Source: Clostridia bacterium (GTDB lineage Bacteria; Bacillota_A; Clostridia; Christensenellales; Borkfalkiaceae). Taken from it: a stretch of DNA of 12,448 nucleotides. How positions within the stretch are numbered: the first letter of the stretch is position 1; the number at the start of each line of letters is the position of its first letter. The notes beneath the pieces are model-generated. The model worked only from the letters and a program-made list of their open reading frames with translations, was not told the origin of the DNA and ran no database searches. This document shows, in pieces, positions 1 to 7,173 of the stretch. The stretch is taken from assembly GCA_017507595.1 (NCBI GenBank), contig JAFWAM010000177.1, forward strand, positions 1 through 12,448. The letters are read 5' to 3'. The position numbers and the translations under genes were made by a program.

Positions 1-425
1 CATATCTTCATAATATATACACAAGTAAAAATCTTTCAACCCTTTTAAGGGTTGATGACATTGAAGAATATTACCTTTTAAAACTTCCCATGGGGACGCT
101 GACAGCCTCTCAGGAGGAGGCCGTCCTTACCCGTGACCCCAAGGTCATGAGGGAGGCCTTTAAGTGGACCGAGCTTGAGGAGTTTATCCTTCTTGCGGTC
201 AAGGAAATGGGCACCCCATTGGTGGGCTTTGAAAGGCTAATGGAGGGGTTTGCCCTGAAAAGGCTTAAGGAAGACAGGTTTTTTATCAGGGGAACGGAGC
301 CCTTCATTTTATACTGTATGTATAAGCGCGCAGACGTTAAAAACGTCAGGCTTGTTATGGTCAGCCTGTATAACGGCGTAGAAAGCCAGGTAATAAAGGC
401 GAAGCTCAGGGAGGCTTACAATTAA
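1..425 (+). CDS. atpC: V/A-type ATPase subunit C (AC39/V0D family), C-terminal part
   Basis: The reading frame is open from the first complete codon (position 3) to a TAA at 423-425, so this is the last 140 residues of a longer protein whose start lies upstream; full-length family members have roughly 320-350 residues. The ATG at 90 is an internal methionine, not the start. The C-terminal pattern, with 'ADVKNVRLVMVSLYNGV' followed by 'KLREAY', is the typical end of the AC39/subunit C family. In V/A-ATPases this protein is the funnel-shaped adaptor that seats the central stalk (D, F) on the membrane c-ring. Position directly before subunits F, A, B and D supports the call. The domain match and context are clear; only the N-terminus is missing. 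Confidence 0.9.
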   Translation, partial: YLHNIYTSKNLSTLLRVDDIEEYYLLKLPMGTLTASQEEAVLTRDPKVMREAFKWTELEEFILLAVKEMGTPLVGFERLMEGFALKRLKEDRFFIRGTEPFILYCMYKRADVKNVRLVMVSLYNGVESQVIKAKLREAYN

Positions 426-470
426 CTTACCGTCAGCCTTTGGCGGAATTATATTGAAGGATTTATCATT

Positions 471-791
471 ATGACAGGAAAAATGGCGATTATAGGAAGC
501 GGCGATAACGTCCTTGCCTTCAAGGCGGGCGGCGTTGACGCCTTCACGGTACAGTCCGCACAGGAGGCCCGCGAGGTTTTGCGGAGCCTAGCTAAGACCC
601 ACGCGGTAATATTTGTGACCGACGGCTTTTGTCGGGAGCTTGCCCCTTATCTTAAAAGGTTTAACGAGGCGGCTTACCCAATAATCGTGCCCGTACCCGA
701 CGGTGAGGGCGATTACGGAATGGAATTATTGCGCTCGGCAATGGAAAATGCCTTGGGCGTTGACATATTATTTGGAAGAGAGGATAAATAA
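471..791 (+). CDS. atpF: V/A-type ATPase subunit F (central stalk)
   Basis: A protein of 106 residues, the usual length for bacterial and archaeal subunit F. The N-terminus 'MAIIGSGDNVLAFKAGGVDAF' style segment (residues 5-25) is the family signature of a Rossmann-like fold: a beta strand, a glycine turn, then an alternating pattern ending in a central 'PIIVPVPDG' strand near residues 69-77. Subunit F binds subunit D to form the rotating central shaft and modulates coupling. The ATG at 471 has an AAGG element 8-12 bases upstream; an in-frame ATG at 483 (M5) is an alternative start that fits the family N-terminus slightly better. The stop TAA (789-791) abuts the ATG of subunit A, so the two are translationally coupled. 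In Enterococcus hirae nomenclature this subunit is NtpG. Confidence 0.9.
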   Translation: MTGKMAIIGSGDNVLAFKAGGVDAFTVQSAQEAREVLRSLAKTHAVIFVTDGFCRELAPYLKRFNEAAYPIIVPVPDGEGDYGMELLRSAMENALGVDILFGREDK

Positions 792-2558
792 ATGCAGGGC
801 AAAATTGTAAAAGTTGCAGGTCCGCTGATCGTTGCGGACAATATGGCCGAAGCAAAAATGTTTGACGTGGTACGCGTAGGCAAAATGGGCCTTATCGGCG
901 AAATTATCGAGCTTCGCGGTGCAAGGGCATCCATTGAGGTTTACGAGGAAACCGCAGGTCTTGGCGTTGGTGACGAGGTAGTTTCCACCGGGGCGCCCCT
1001 GTCGGTTGAGCTTGCGCCCGGTCTTATAGAGGGTATTTTCGACGGCATTCAAAGACCTCTCACCAAGCTTGTGGATAAGTACGGCGACAGAATTTCCCGT
1101 GGGATAGTTATAAACAACCTCGATCGGGAAAAGAAGTGGCATTTTTATCCCACCGCCAAGGTTGGCGACACCCTTTCGGTAGGGGATGAGGTCGGCTACG
1201 TACAGGAAACCCCCGTTATCCGTCACTCGATCATGATCGCCGACGGCTTTGAGGGCGAGCTTTTATCTGTTACTGAAGGGGACTTTACCATTTTAGATCC
1301 CGTTGCCACCGTCAAAACCAAGGACGGCGAAAAGCAGGTTACCATGCTCAGAAAATGGCCTGTACGCCGTGCAAGGCGCTATAAAGAAAAATTATCCCCC
1401 AATAAGCCCATGGTTACCGGCCAAAGGGTTATAGATATGCTTTTCCCCGTGGCAAAGGGTGGCTGTGCGGCCGTTCCCGGCCCCTTTGGCAGCGGCAAAA
1501 CGGTCGTTCAGCACCAGATCGCCAAGTGGGCTGACGCGGAAATTATAGTTTACGTTGGCTGCGGCGAGCGCGGCAACGAAATGACGGACGTTCTCAATGA
1601 GTTCCCCGCCCTTAAGGACCCGAAATCAGGGGAGCCTTTAATGAAGCGTACCGTTCTTATTGCAAACACGTCGGACATGCCGGTTGCCGCCCGTGAGGCG
1701 TCAATCTATACGGGTATCACCATTGCGGAATATTTCCGCGACATGGGGTATTCGGTTGCGATCATGGCCGACTCCACATCACGCTGGGCAGAGGCCTTGA
1801 GAGAAATCAGCGGCCGTCTTGAAGAAATGCCCGGTGACGAGGGTTATCCCGCATACCTGTCCTCAAGACTTGCAGAGTTCTACGAAAGGGCAGGCATCGT
1901 AAAGGTTTTAGGCTCAGGCAACAAGGTTGGCGCCATTACTGCAATCGGCGCGGTTTCACCGGCCGGCGGCGATATTTCAGAGCCCGTTGCCCAGGCAACC
2001 TTACGTATCGTAAAGGTTTTCTGGGGGCTTTCAGCCTCACTTGCTTACAAGCGCCACTTCCCCGCCATTGACTGGCTTACCAGCTATTCGCTTTACGCCG
2101 ACAGAATGGGCGAGTGGTACAGGGAAAGCGTCGCAAGCGACTATCCGGAGCTTCGCGCATTTGCTATGGCCATCCTTCAGGAGGAGGCCGAGCTTGAGGA
2201 GATCGTCCGTCTTGTCGGTATGGAATCCCTTTCCTATCGCGACCGTATCACCATGGAAACTGCCAAGATGATAAGGGAAGACTATCTCCACCAGAACGCC
2301 TTCCACGAAACGGATACATACACAAGCCTTGACAAGCAGTATAAGATGATGAAGCTTATCCACGCCTTTTATCTTTACGCCAACGAGGCCATCGATAGCT
2401 TTGCAGAGCTTAGCGAGGTGTTAAGCGTTCCGTCTATCGAAAGGATAGGCAGGGCAAAATACGTTGAAGAAAAAGACGTTCACCTGTTGGACGAGGCCCA
2501 ATCAAGCCTGGTGTCAGAGCTTAAGGCCCTTGCCCGTGGAGGAAGAGAAGATGTATAA
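792..2558 (+). CDS. atpA: V/A-type ATPase catalytic subunit A
   Basis: A 588-residue catalytic subunit, full length for the family. In order: an N-terminal beta-barrel (about 1-70), the A-specific bulge region (about 110-190), the nucleotide-binding domain, and a helical C-terminal domain. The P-loop GPFGSGKT spans residues 230-237 with Lys236 binding phosphate; 'GERGNEM' follows at 258-264 with the catalytic Glu259; the Walker B strand ends at Asp327 in '[15 protein letters not shown]'. All catalytic residues are present, so it should be active. It hydrolyses or makes ATP in the A3B3 head, driving D/F rotation and ion transport by the membrane sector. ATG at 792 follows the F stop without a gap and has a GAGAGGA ribosome binding site. 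Its last 8 bases overlap subunit B. Whether the enzyme moves H+ or Na+ is set by the c subunit, which is not here. Confidence 0.98.
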   Translation: MQGKIVKVAGPLIVADNMAEAKMFDVVRVGKMGLIGEIIELRGARASIEVYEETAGLGVGDEVVSTGAPLSVELAPGLIEGIFDGIQRPLTKLVDKYGDRISRGIVINNLDREKKWHFYPTAKVGDTLSVGDEVGYVQETPVIRHSIMIADGFEGELLSVTEGDFTILDPVATVKTKDGEKQVTMLRKWPVRRARRYKEKLSPNKPMVTGQRVIDMLFPVAKGGCAAVPGPFGSGKTVVQHQIAKWADAEIIVYVGCGERGNEMTDVLNEFPALKDPKSGEPLMKRTVLIANTSDMPVAAREASIYTGITIAEYFRDMGYSVAIMADSTSRWAEALREISGRLEEMPGDEGYPAYLSSRLAEFYERAGIVKVLGSGNKVGAITAIGAVSPAGGDISEPVAQATLRIVKVFWGLSASLAYKRHFPAIDWLTSYSLYADRMGEWYRESVASDYPELRAFAMAILQEEAELEEIVRLVGMESLSYRDRITMETAKMIREDYLHQNAFHETDTYTSLDKQYKMMKLIHAFYLYANEAIDSFAELSEVLSVPSIERIGRAKYVEEKDVHLLDEAQSSLVSELKALARGGREDV

Positions 2559-3921
2559 AGAGTATAAGACAATTAAAGAAGTCGTCGGCCCCTTAATGCT
2601 TGTTGAGGGCGTCGAGGGCGTTAAGTATAACGAGCTTGTTGAGATAACCCAGCAAAACGGCGAGGTAAGAAAGGGTAAGGTTTTGGAGGTCAAGGACGAC
2701 AAGGCGGTCGTTCAGCTTTTCGAGTCCGCCCACGGCCTTCAGATCTCAACGTCCAAGGCAAGATTTATGGGTAAAAGTCAGGAGCTGGGCGTGTCCGAGG
2801 ACATGCTTGGCAGAGTTTTCGACGGTATGGGTAACCCCCGTGACGGCGGTGCGCCCATTATCCCCAAAAAACGCCTTGATATTAACGGCGAGCCTATCAA
2901 CCCTGCCGCACGCGACTACCCCAACGAGTTTATCCAGACGGGTATTTCGGCAATCGACGGCTTAAACACCCTTGTAAGGGGTCAGAAGCTCCCCGTATTT
3001 TCCATGAGCGGTCTTAACCACGCAGAGCTTGCCGCCCAGATCGCAAGACAGGCGAAGGTGCGCTCAGGCGAGAAGTTCGCAGTAGTATTTGCGGCCGTTG
3101 GTATTACCTTTGAGGAGGCACAGTTCTTTATTGACGATTTCAGAAGAACGGGCGCCATCGAAAGGACGGTTTTGTTCACAAACCTTGCCAACGACCCCGC
3201 TATCGAGCGTATTTCCACCCCGCGTATGGCCCTTACCTGTGCAGAATATCTTGCATTTGATCTTGGCATGCACGTGCTGGTTATTATTACTGACATCACC
3301 AACTACGCAGAGGCCCTTCGTGAGGTTTCTGCCGCCCGTAAGGAGGTCCCCGGTCGCCGCGGCTATCCCGGATACCTTTATACTGACCTTGCCACCCTTT
3401 ATGAAAGGGCGGGCCGTATTAAGGGCAAAAAGGGCTCCATCACCCAGATACCCATCCTCACCATGCCCGAGGACGACAAGACCCACCCCATCCCCGACCT
3501 TACGGGGTATATTACCGAGGGGCAGATCATCTTATCCCGTGAGCTTTATCAAAAGGGCGTTAATCCGCCTATAGACGTACTTCCGTCACTTTCAAGGCTT
3601 AAGGACAAGGGTATTGGCGACGGCAAGACGAGGGAGGACCACGCCGACACCATGAACCAGCTTTTCGCTGCTTACGCAAAGGGTAAGGAGAGTAAGGAGC
3701 TTGCCGCAATCTTAGGCGACGCGGCCTTAACCCCCACCGACAAGCTTTACGCAGAGTTTGCCGAGCAGTTTGAAAAGAAATACGTATCCCAAGGCACCAC
3801 CACCGATAGGCCCATTGAAGAGACCCTTGACCTTGGCTGGGAGCTTTTAAAGATCTTACCGAGAACTGAGCTTAAGCGTATCAAGGAAAAATTCATTGAT
3901 AAGTATCTGGGCACAAAATAA
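2551..3921 (+). CDS. atpB: V/A-type ATPase regulatory subunit B
   Basis: A 456-residue non-catalytic partner of subunit A, normal length. The P-loop is degenerate as expected: '[18 protein letters not shown]' begins at residue 151, where subunit A has GPFGSGKT. The conserved '[18 protein letters not shown]' segment and '[15 protein letters not shown]' (from residue 267) are B-type signatures. It alternates with A in the A3B3 hexamer and contributes to the nucleotide sites at the interface. The frame is open upstream to 2464, but the start chosen is ATG 2551: it has a strong GGAGGAAGAG ribosome binding site at 2538-2547 and gives the family N-terminus ([20 protein letters not shown]). The start overlaps the end of subunit A by 8 bp, the usual translational coupling that balances A and B. 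Confidence 0.97.
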   Translation: MYKEYKTIKEVVGPLMLVEGVEGVKYNELVEITQQNGEVRKGKVLEVKDDKAVVQLFESAHGLQISTSKARFMGKSQELGVSEDMLGRVFDGMGNPRDGGAPIIPKKRLDINGEPINPAARDYPNEFIQTGISAIDGLNTLVRGQKLPVFSMSGLNHAELAAQIARQAKVRSGEKFAVVFAAVGITFEEAQFFIDDFRRTGAIERTVLFTNLANDPAIERISTPRMALTCAEYLAFDLGMHVLVIITDITNYAEALREVSAARKEVPGRRGYPGYLYTDLATLYERAGRIKGKKGSITQIPILTMPEDDKTHPIPDLTGYITEGQIILSRELYQKGVNPPIDVLPSLSRLKDKGIGDGKTREDHADTMNQLFAAYAKGKESKELAAILGDAALTPTDKLYAEFAEQFEKKYVSQGTTTDRPIEETLDLGWELLKILPRTELKRIKEKFIDKYLGTK

Positions 3922-3973
3922 TCAATACGTTTACCGATTTTTCGGACAAAATACTATTTTTTGAAGGTAATTT

Positions 3974-4606
3974 ATGGCAAGGCTTAACGTCAATCCGACC
4001 AGAATGGAGCTTAAAAAGCTTAAGATAAGGCTTAAAACGGCAACCCGTGGCCACAAGCTTTTAAAGGACAAGTCGGACGAGATGATCAGGAGATTTTCCG
4101 TTATCATAAAAGAAAATAAGCGGTTGAGAGAAGAATCAAAAAAGCTTCTTGCCAACGCCTTAAGGGAGTTTTCCTCCGCCCGCGCCCTCATGGGTGAGGG
4201 GGAGCTTGAGAACGCTTTCAGTATGCCCTCAACGGCCCTCAGCCTTGAGCTTTCAACGGAAAATATAATGAACGTCGTCGTGCCGGAGATCACCGTCAGC
4301 GAAACCAAGCGCAAGGGTATGCCGTATTCCTACGCCATGATAACAAGCGAGGCGGATTATTCGGTCAAGAAGATCACGGAGGCAATAACCCTTCTCGTTC
4401 AGCTTGCCGCCGTTGAAAAAAAGGTACAGATGCTTGCGGAGGAGATCGTCCGCAACAAGCGTCGCGTCAACGCCCTTGAGTACGTTATGATACCTCAGCT
4501 TGAGGAAACCATCAAGTACATTACGGCAAAGCTTGGCGAGGACGAAAGAAGCGCCCTTACCCGCCTTATGAAGGTTAAGGACATGATAAAGGACAAGGCC
4601 GAATAA
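3974..4606 (+). CDS. atpD: V/A-type ATPase subunit D (central stalk)
   Basis: A 210-residue protein of typical length. It begins with the family hallmark MARLNVNPTRMELKKLKIRL and continues 'RGHKLLKDKSDEMIRRF'. The N- and C-terminal thirds are charged, heptad-like helices that form the long antiparallel coiled coil of the rotor shaft inside the A3B3 head; the middle (about 75-130) is the less helical region. The C-terminal helix contains 'RRVNALEYVMIPQLEETIKYI', also a family signature. A GAAGG ribosome binding site sits about 7 bases before the ATG. The 52-base gap after subunit B contains no obvious terminator, so this is the last ATPase gene of the operon. The order C-F-A-B-D is usual in Firmicutes. 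Confidence 0.96.
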   Translation: MARLNVNPTRMELKKLKIRLKTATRGHKLLKDKSDEMIRRFSVIIKENKRLREESKKLLANALREFSSARALMGEGELENAFSMPSTALSLELSTENIMNVVVPEITVSETKRKGMPYSYAMITSEADYSVKKITEAITLLVQLAAVEKKVQMLAEEIVRNKRRVNALEYVMIPQLEETIKYITAKLGEDERSALTRLMKVKDMIKDKAE

Positions 4607-4625
4607 GGCCATTTGTACGGTTTTT

Positions 4626-4656
4626 AAGAAAGGCTTCTTATTTTGGGCCTTTCTTT
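4626..4656 (+). terminator. Hairpin after the ATPase operon, possible weak terminator
   Basis: A perfect 9-bp stem, AAGAAAGGC (4626-4634) with GCCTTTCTT (4647-4655), and a 12-nt loop. The 3' arm itself is pyrimidine rich and ends in TTTCTTT, but there is no clean U-tract beyond it, so termination may be partial and allow read-through into the DUF1622 gene. Confidence 0.5.
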
Positions 4657-4693
4657 ATTAATTAAGAAAAAGACAAACTTAAAGAGGTGTTTT

Positions 4694-5110
4694 ATGGAAG
4701 CTTTCATGGAATCTGTTCACAAGGTTTTCGAGCACGGCGTAGAGCTTTTAGTGCTTTTGATCGAGCTTATCGGCATAGCCGTGCTTTGCTACACCGTTGT
4801 TAAGGCGATAATAAGCATTATCCGCGGCGAAGAAGACGCCCGTCTAGAGCTTGCCGAGGGTATCGCCCTCGCCCTTGACTTTAAAATGTGCGGCGAAGTA
4901 CTTCGCACGGTTATCGTAAGGGATCTTAACGAGCTTTTGATCTTGGGCATCGTTATCTTCTTAAGGGCTTGCCTTGCGCTTCTTATCCATTGGGAGATCA
5001 AGACCGAGCGTCAGCACTATCTTGCAAAGCAGGGCTTAAAGGAGCTTGAAAGGGCTGAAAAAACGCAGGAAAGCAAGGCCGATAAGGACGATAAGGACAT
5101 GGCTGCGTAA
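4694..5110 (+). CDS. DUF1622 family small membrane protein
   Basis: A 138-residue protein with two predicted membrane helices, about residues 16-43 (VELLVLLIELIGIAVLCYTV...) and 81-99 (LLILGIVIFLRACLALLIHW). Between them is the DUF1622-like segment 'FKMCGEVLRTVI' (residues 63-74), which is the conserved core of the family. The C-terminus is soluble and highly charged (Lys, Glu, Asp). The function of DUF1622 is not known; none is assigned here. The frame extends upstream to a TTG at 4643, but that codon is within a hairpin; ATG 4694 has an AGAGGTG ribosome binding site 4-5 bases upstream and gives the family N-terminus. It follows ATPase subunit D by 87 bases in the same direction, so it may be transcribed with the ATPase by read-through. 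Confidence 0.8.
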   Translation: MEAFMESVHKVFEHGVELLVLLIELIGIAVLCYTVVKAIISIIRGEEDARLELAEGIALALDFKMCGEVLRTVIVRDLNELLILGIVIFLRACLALLIHWEIKTERQHYLAKQGLKELERAEKTQESKADKDDKDMAA

Positions 5111-5148
5111 GTATAAAAAGACAAGTAAAAACGCAAAAGTCTGCGTAT

Positions 5149-5182
5149 AAGCCGATTAACTGCAAATTTTTCGGCTTTTTTT
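5149..5182 (+). terminator. Intrinsic terminator after the DUF1622 gene
   Basis: Stem AAGCCGA (5149-5155) with TCGGCTT (5171-5177), a 15-nt loop and a run of Ts to 5182. A second short hairpin, ACGCA/TGCGT (5131-5135/5142-5146), lies just upstream. The next gene's ATG is only 28 bases beyond the T-run. Confidence 0.75.
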
Positions 5183-5209
5183 CATTAACAAATCAACTAA
5201 AGGTGAAAG

Positions 5210-6943
5210 ATGATAATTACCCCTACATTTATAAAGGACGGTTTTTTTGACGAGTACCCAAGGCCGCAATTTAAGCGTGACAGCTTTTTCAATTTATGCG
5301 GCGAGTGGGATTACGCAATTACCGCAGAGGCCGCGGAGCCAGCCTCCTACGACGGCAAGATTTTAGTTCCGTTTTCCCCGGAATCCCCCTTGTCGGGGGT
5401 TGGTCGCCAGCTTTATAAGGATCAGTTTCTTCATTTAAAAAAAGATTTCGTCCTGCCCGGCGGCTTTAACAGGGGCAGGGTCTTCCTCAACGTGGGGGCA
5501 ATCGACCAGTGCGCTAAAATTTATCTTAACGGCGTACTCCTCTGTGAGCACAACGACGGCTACAACAGCTTTACGGTGGAGCTTACCCCCGTTTGCGAGG
5601 GTAAAAATACCTTGTACATCCTGGTAACCGACGATGCCGACAGCCCCGTCTACGGCAGGGGAAAGCAGCGCTATAAAAGGGGGGGTATATGGTATACGGC
5701 CACAAGCGGTATATGGCAGCCAATATGGATTGAAAGCACCCCCGTTGAAAGGATAAATTCCTTTAAGCTTTATCCCGATCTTGACAATAAAAAACTGAGG
5801 ATACTTTTTGACCTTACCGACGGCGAAAAGTCGGTCTATGTGTCGATTATCGACCAAAACAGGGTTATTTCTTCAGGACAAAGCCGTGGCGGAGAAGTCG
5901 TTTTGGACTGCGAAGGGTGCTTGCCATGGTCGCCGGACAGCCCTAATTTGTACGGCCTTGAAATGTCTTACGGCGAGGACAGGGTGGAAAGCTACTTCGG
6001 GCTGAGAAAGTTTTCGGTTTTGACGGTGGACGGCAAAAAATATTTTGCACTTAACAACAAGCCCATCTTCCACAACGGCCTTCTTGACCAGGGATATTAT
6101 AAGGACGGCATTTACACCCCCCATGACAACGAGGAAATGTACCGTGACGTGGTTACGGTAAAGAAGCTTGGATACAATATGCTGAGAAAGCACATAAAAG
6201 TAGAGCCCTTTTTGTGGTACTACTATTGCGACGTGGCAGGCATCCTTGTTTGGCAGGATATGATAAACGGCGGGGATAAGTACCCAACCATAAGGATAAA
6301 CCTTAAGCCCTTTATAAACTACTATATCAACGACCACAACTATAGGCGGGTAAGGCGTGCCCTTAAGGAGTCGCGCGATCAGTATCTTATTGAAGCTAAT
6401 CGGCTTATAGACGCACTTTTTAACTGTGTTTCCCTCTGCCTTTGGACCCCGTTTAACGAGTGCTGGGGACAGTTTGACGCAGCTTTAAACTGCAAAATTT
6501 TGCAGGAAAAGGACCCCACCCGTCACTTTGACCACGCCAGCGGCTGGCAGGATAAGGGGGCGGGGGACGTAAAAAGCCGCCATATATATTTCAGAAAAGC
6601 AAGACCCAAAAACGATAAAAAAAGGGTCCTTGCGCTGACGGAGTTCGGGGGGTATTCCATGCACCTACCCGACCATGCATATTCTCCCAAGGAATTTGGC
6701 TACAAAAGGTTTAAGGATAAGGCAAAGCTTACCAAGGCCTACGAAGGGCTTTACTTAAACGAGGTCATCCCGGCGATCGTAAAGCAGGGGCTTTCGGCCT
6801 CTTGCTACACCCAGCTTACCGACGTTGAGGACGAGGTCAACGGTATTTTGACCTACGACAGGATATTAAAGCTTGACGGCGACGCTATCGCCCGTGTAAA
6901 CGAGGCAGTTTACGCAGCTTTCGACCAACACGTCAACAAATAA
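5210..6943 (+). CDS. Glycoside hydrolase family 2 enzyme, cytoplasmic
   Basis: A 577-residue protein with the GH2 layout: N-terminal jelly-roll sugar-binding domain (about 20-180, with 'KIYLNGVLLCEHNDGYNSFTV'), a short Ig-like domain (about 180-275) and a TIM barrel. Both catalytic glutamates are visible: the acid/base Glu417 in 'TPFNECWGQ' and the nucleophile Glu478 in 'LTEFGGYS'. No signal peptide is seen, so it acts in the cytoplasm on imported sugars. Beta-glucuronidases carry an NxK motif before the last barrel segment (NKKGIFT in E. coli); here the matching stretch is 'EVNGILT' with Asn544 where the Lys would be, so glucuronidase activity is unlikely. A beta-galactosidase-like or other retaining exo-glycosidase role fits, but the substrate cannot be read from sequence. 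ATG 5210 has an AAAGGTG ribosome binding site. It has no transporter or regulator beside it. Confidence 0.9.
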   Translation: MIITPTFIKDGFFDEYPRPQFKRDSFFNLCGEWDYAITAEAAEPASYDGKILVPFSPESPLSGVGRQLYKDQFLHLKKDFVLPGGFNRGRVFLNVGAIDQCAKIYLNGVLLCEHNDGYNSFTVELTPVCEGKNTLYILVTDDADSPVYGRGKQRYKRGGIWYTATSGIWQPIWIESTPVERINSFKLYPDLDNKKLRILFDLTDGEKSVYVSIIDQNRVISSGQSRGGEVVLDCEGCLPWSPDSPNLYGLEMSYGEDRVESYFGLRKFSVLTVDGKKYFALNNKPIFHNGLLDQGYYKDGIYTPHDNEEMYRDVVTVKKLGYNMLRKHIKVEPFLWYYYCDVAGILVWQDMINGGDKYPTIRINLKPFINYYINDHNYRRVRRALKESRDQYLIEANRLIDALFNCVSLCLWTPFNECWGQFDAALNCKILQEKDPTRHFDHASGWQDKGAGDVKSRHIYFRKARPKNDKKRVLALTEFGGYSMHLPDHAYSPKEFGYKRFKDKAKLTKAYEGLYLNEVIPAIVKQGLSASCYTQLTDVEDEVNGILTYDRILKLDGDAIARVNEAVYAAFDQHVNK

Positions 6944-6986
6944 ACTTAAACGGCAAAAAGTTGCCACCCTAAAGGCCTTTAAAGCC

Positions 6987-7015
6987 TTGACGAAGACAAA
7001 AAGGGGTGGTACAAT
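6987..7015 (+). promoter_or_regulatory. Sigma-A type promoter for the LRR lipoprotein gene
   Basis: TTGACG (6987-6992), a 17-base spacer and TACAAT (7010-7015); one mismatch to consensus in each box. Transcription would start near 7022, leaving a leader of about 150 nt before the ATG at 7174. Confidence 0.75.
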
Positions 7016-7039
7016 ATAGGCAATATAAATATATATTGT
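7011..7039. repeat. CAATATA repeats forming an inverted repeat over the -10 and start site
   Basis: CAATATA occurs directly at 7012-7018 and 7021-7027, and inverted as TATATTG at 7032-7038. The nearest pair forms the palindrome CAATATA-aata-TATATTG (7021-7038); the outer pair extends to ACAATATA/TATATTGT (7011-7018/7032-7039). The elements cover the promoter -10 and the likely transcription start, a place where an operator would act. The stretch is AT-rich, so chance is a real alternative. Confidence 0.35.
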
Positions 7040-7173
7040 CAAAAAGAGCCTTTTGCCAGAACTTTCCACCGATTTTTTTTAAGGTCCTTTGCCCAATATC
7101 AGGTGTAAAGCTTTGGCGACAGCTTGCCAAGCCGTCACTATACAGGCGGCATTTTTATTAAAAGGAGTTAACA
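7022..7173 (+). other. Long 5' leader of the LRR lipoprotein gene
   Basis: About 150 nt lie between the predicted start of transcription and the ATG. It holds a T8 run at 7073-7080, a bulged hairpin GCTTTGGC/GCCAAGC (7110-7117/7126-7132) and a second weak stem GCCG/CGGC (7131-7134/7147-7150) followed by a short T-rich tract. The two stems share bases 7131-7132 and cannot form fully together. I could not match the leader to a known riboswitch class. The end carries an AAAGGAG ribosome binding site. Confidence 0.4.

Noticed and set aside
37..54. CAACCCTT-tt-AAGGGTTG inverted repeat, similar to ACCCTTTAAGGGT near 11690
   Set aside because: The first copy is within the subunit C coding region and has no T-run; the motif is short and the two copies share no flanking sequence, so a mobile repeat is not supported.
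90..425. ATG at 90 as the start of a separate 111-residue protein
   Set aside because: The frame is open upstream to the window edge and the product matches the C-terminal end of ATPase subunit C, so this is an internal methionine of a longer gene.
2464..2550. N-terminal extension of ATPase subunit B
   Set aside because: The extra residues overlap the coding end of subunit A in another frame, do not match the family, and ATG 2551 has the strong ribosome binding site.
3089..3574. Plus-strand frame of 161 codons inside subunit B
   Set aside because: A shadow of the subunit B gene in another frame, rich in Pro, Arg and Ser as expected from out-of-frame reading, with no recognisable domain.
4643..4693. 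TTG start extending the DUF1622 protein
   Set aside because: The codon sits inside a hairpin loop with no ribosome binding site, while ATG 4694 has AGAGGTG and gives the family N-terminus.
7040..7173. Riboswitch (cyclic-di-GMP type considered) in the LRR leader
   Set aside because: An AAAGC-containing stretch was suggestive, but the conserved core and the second helix arm are not present.
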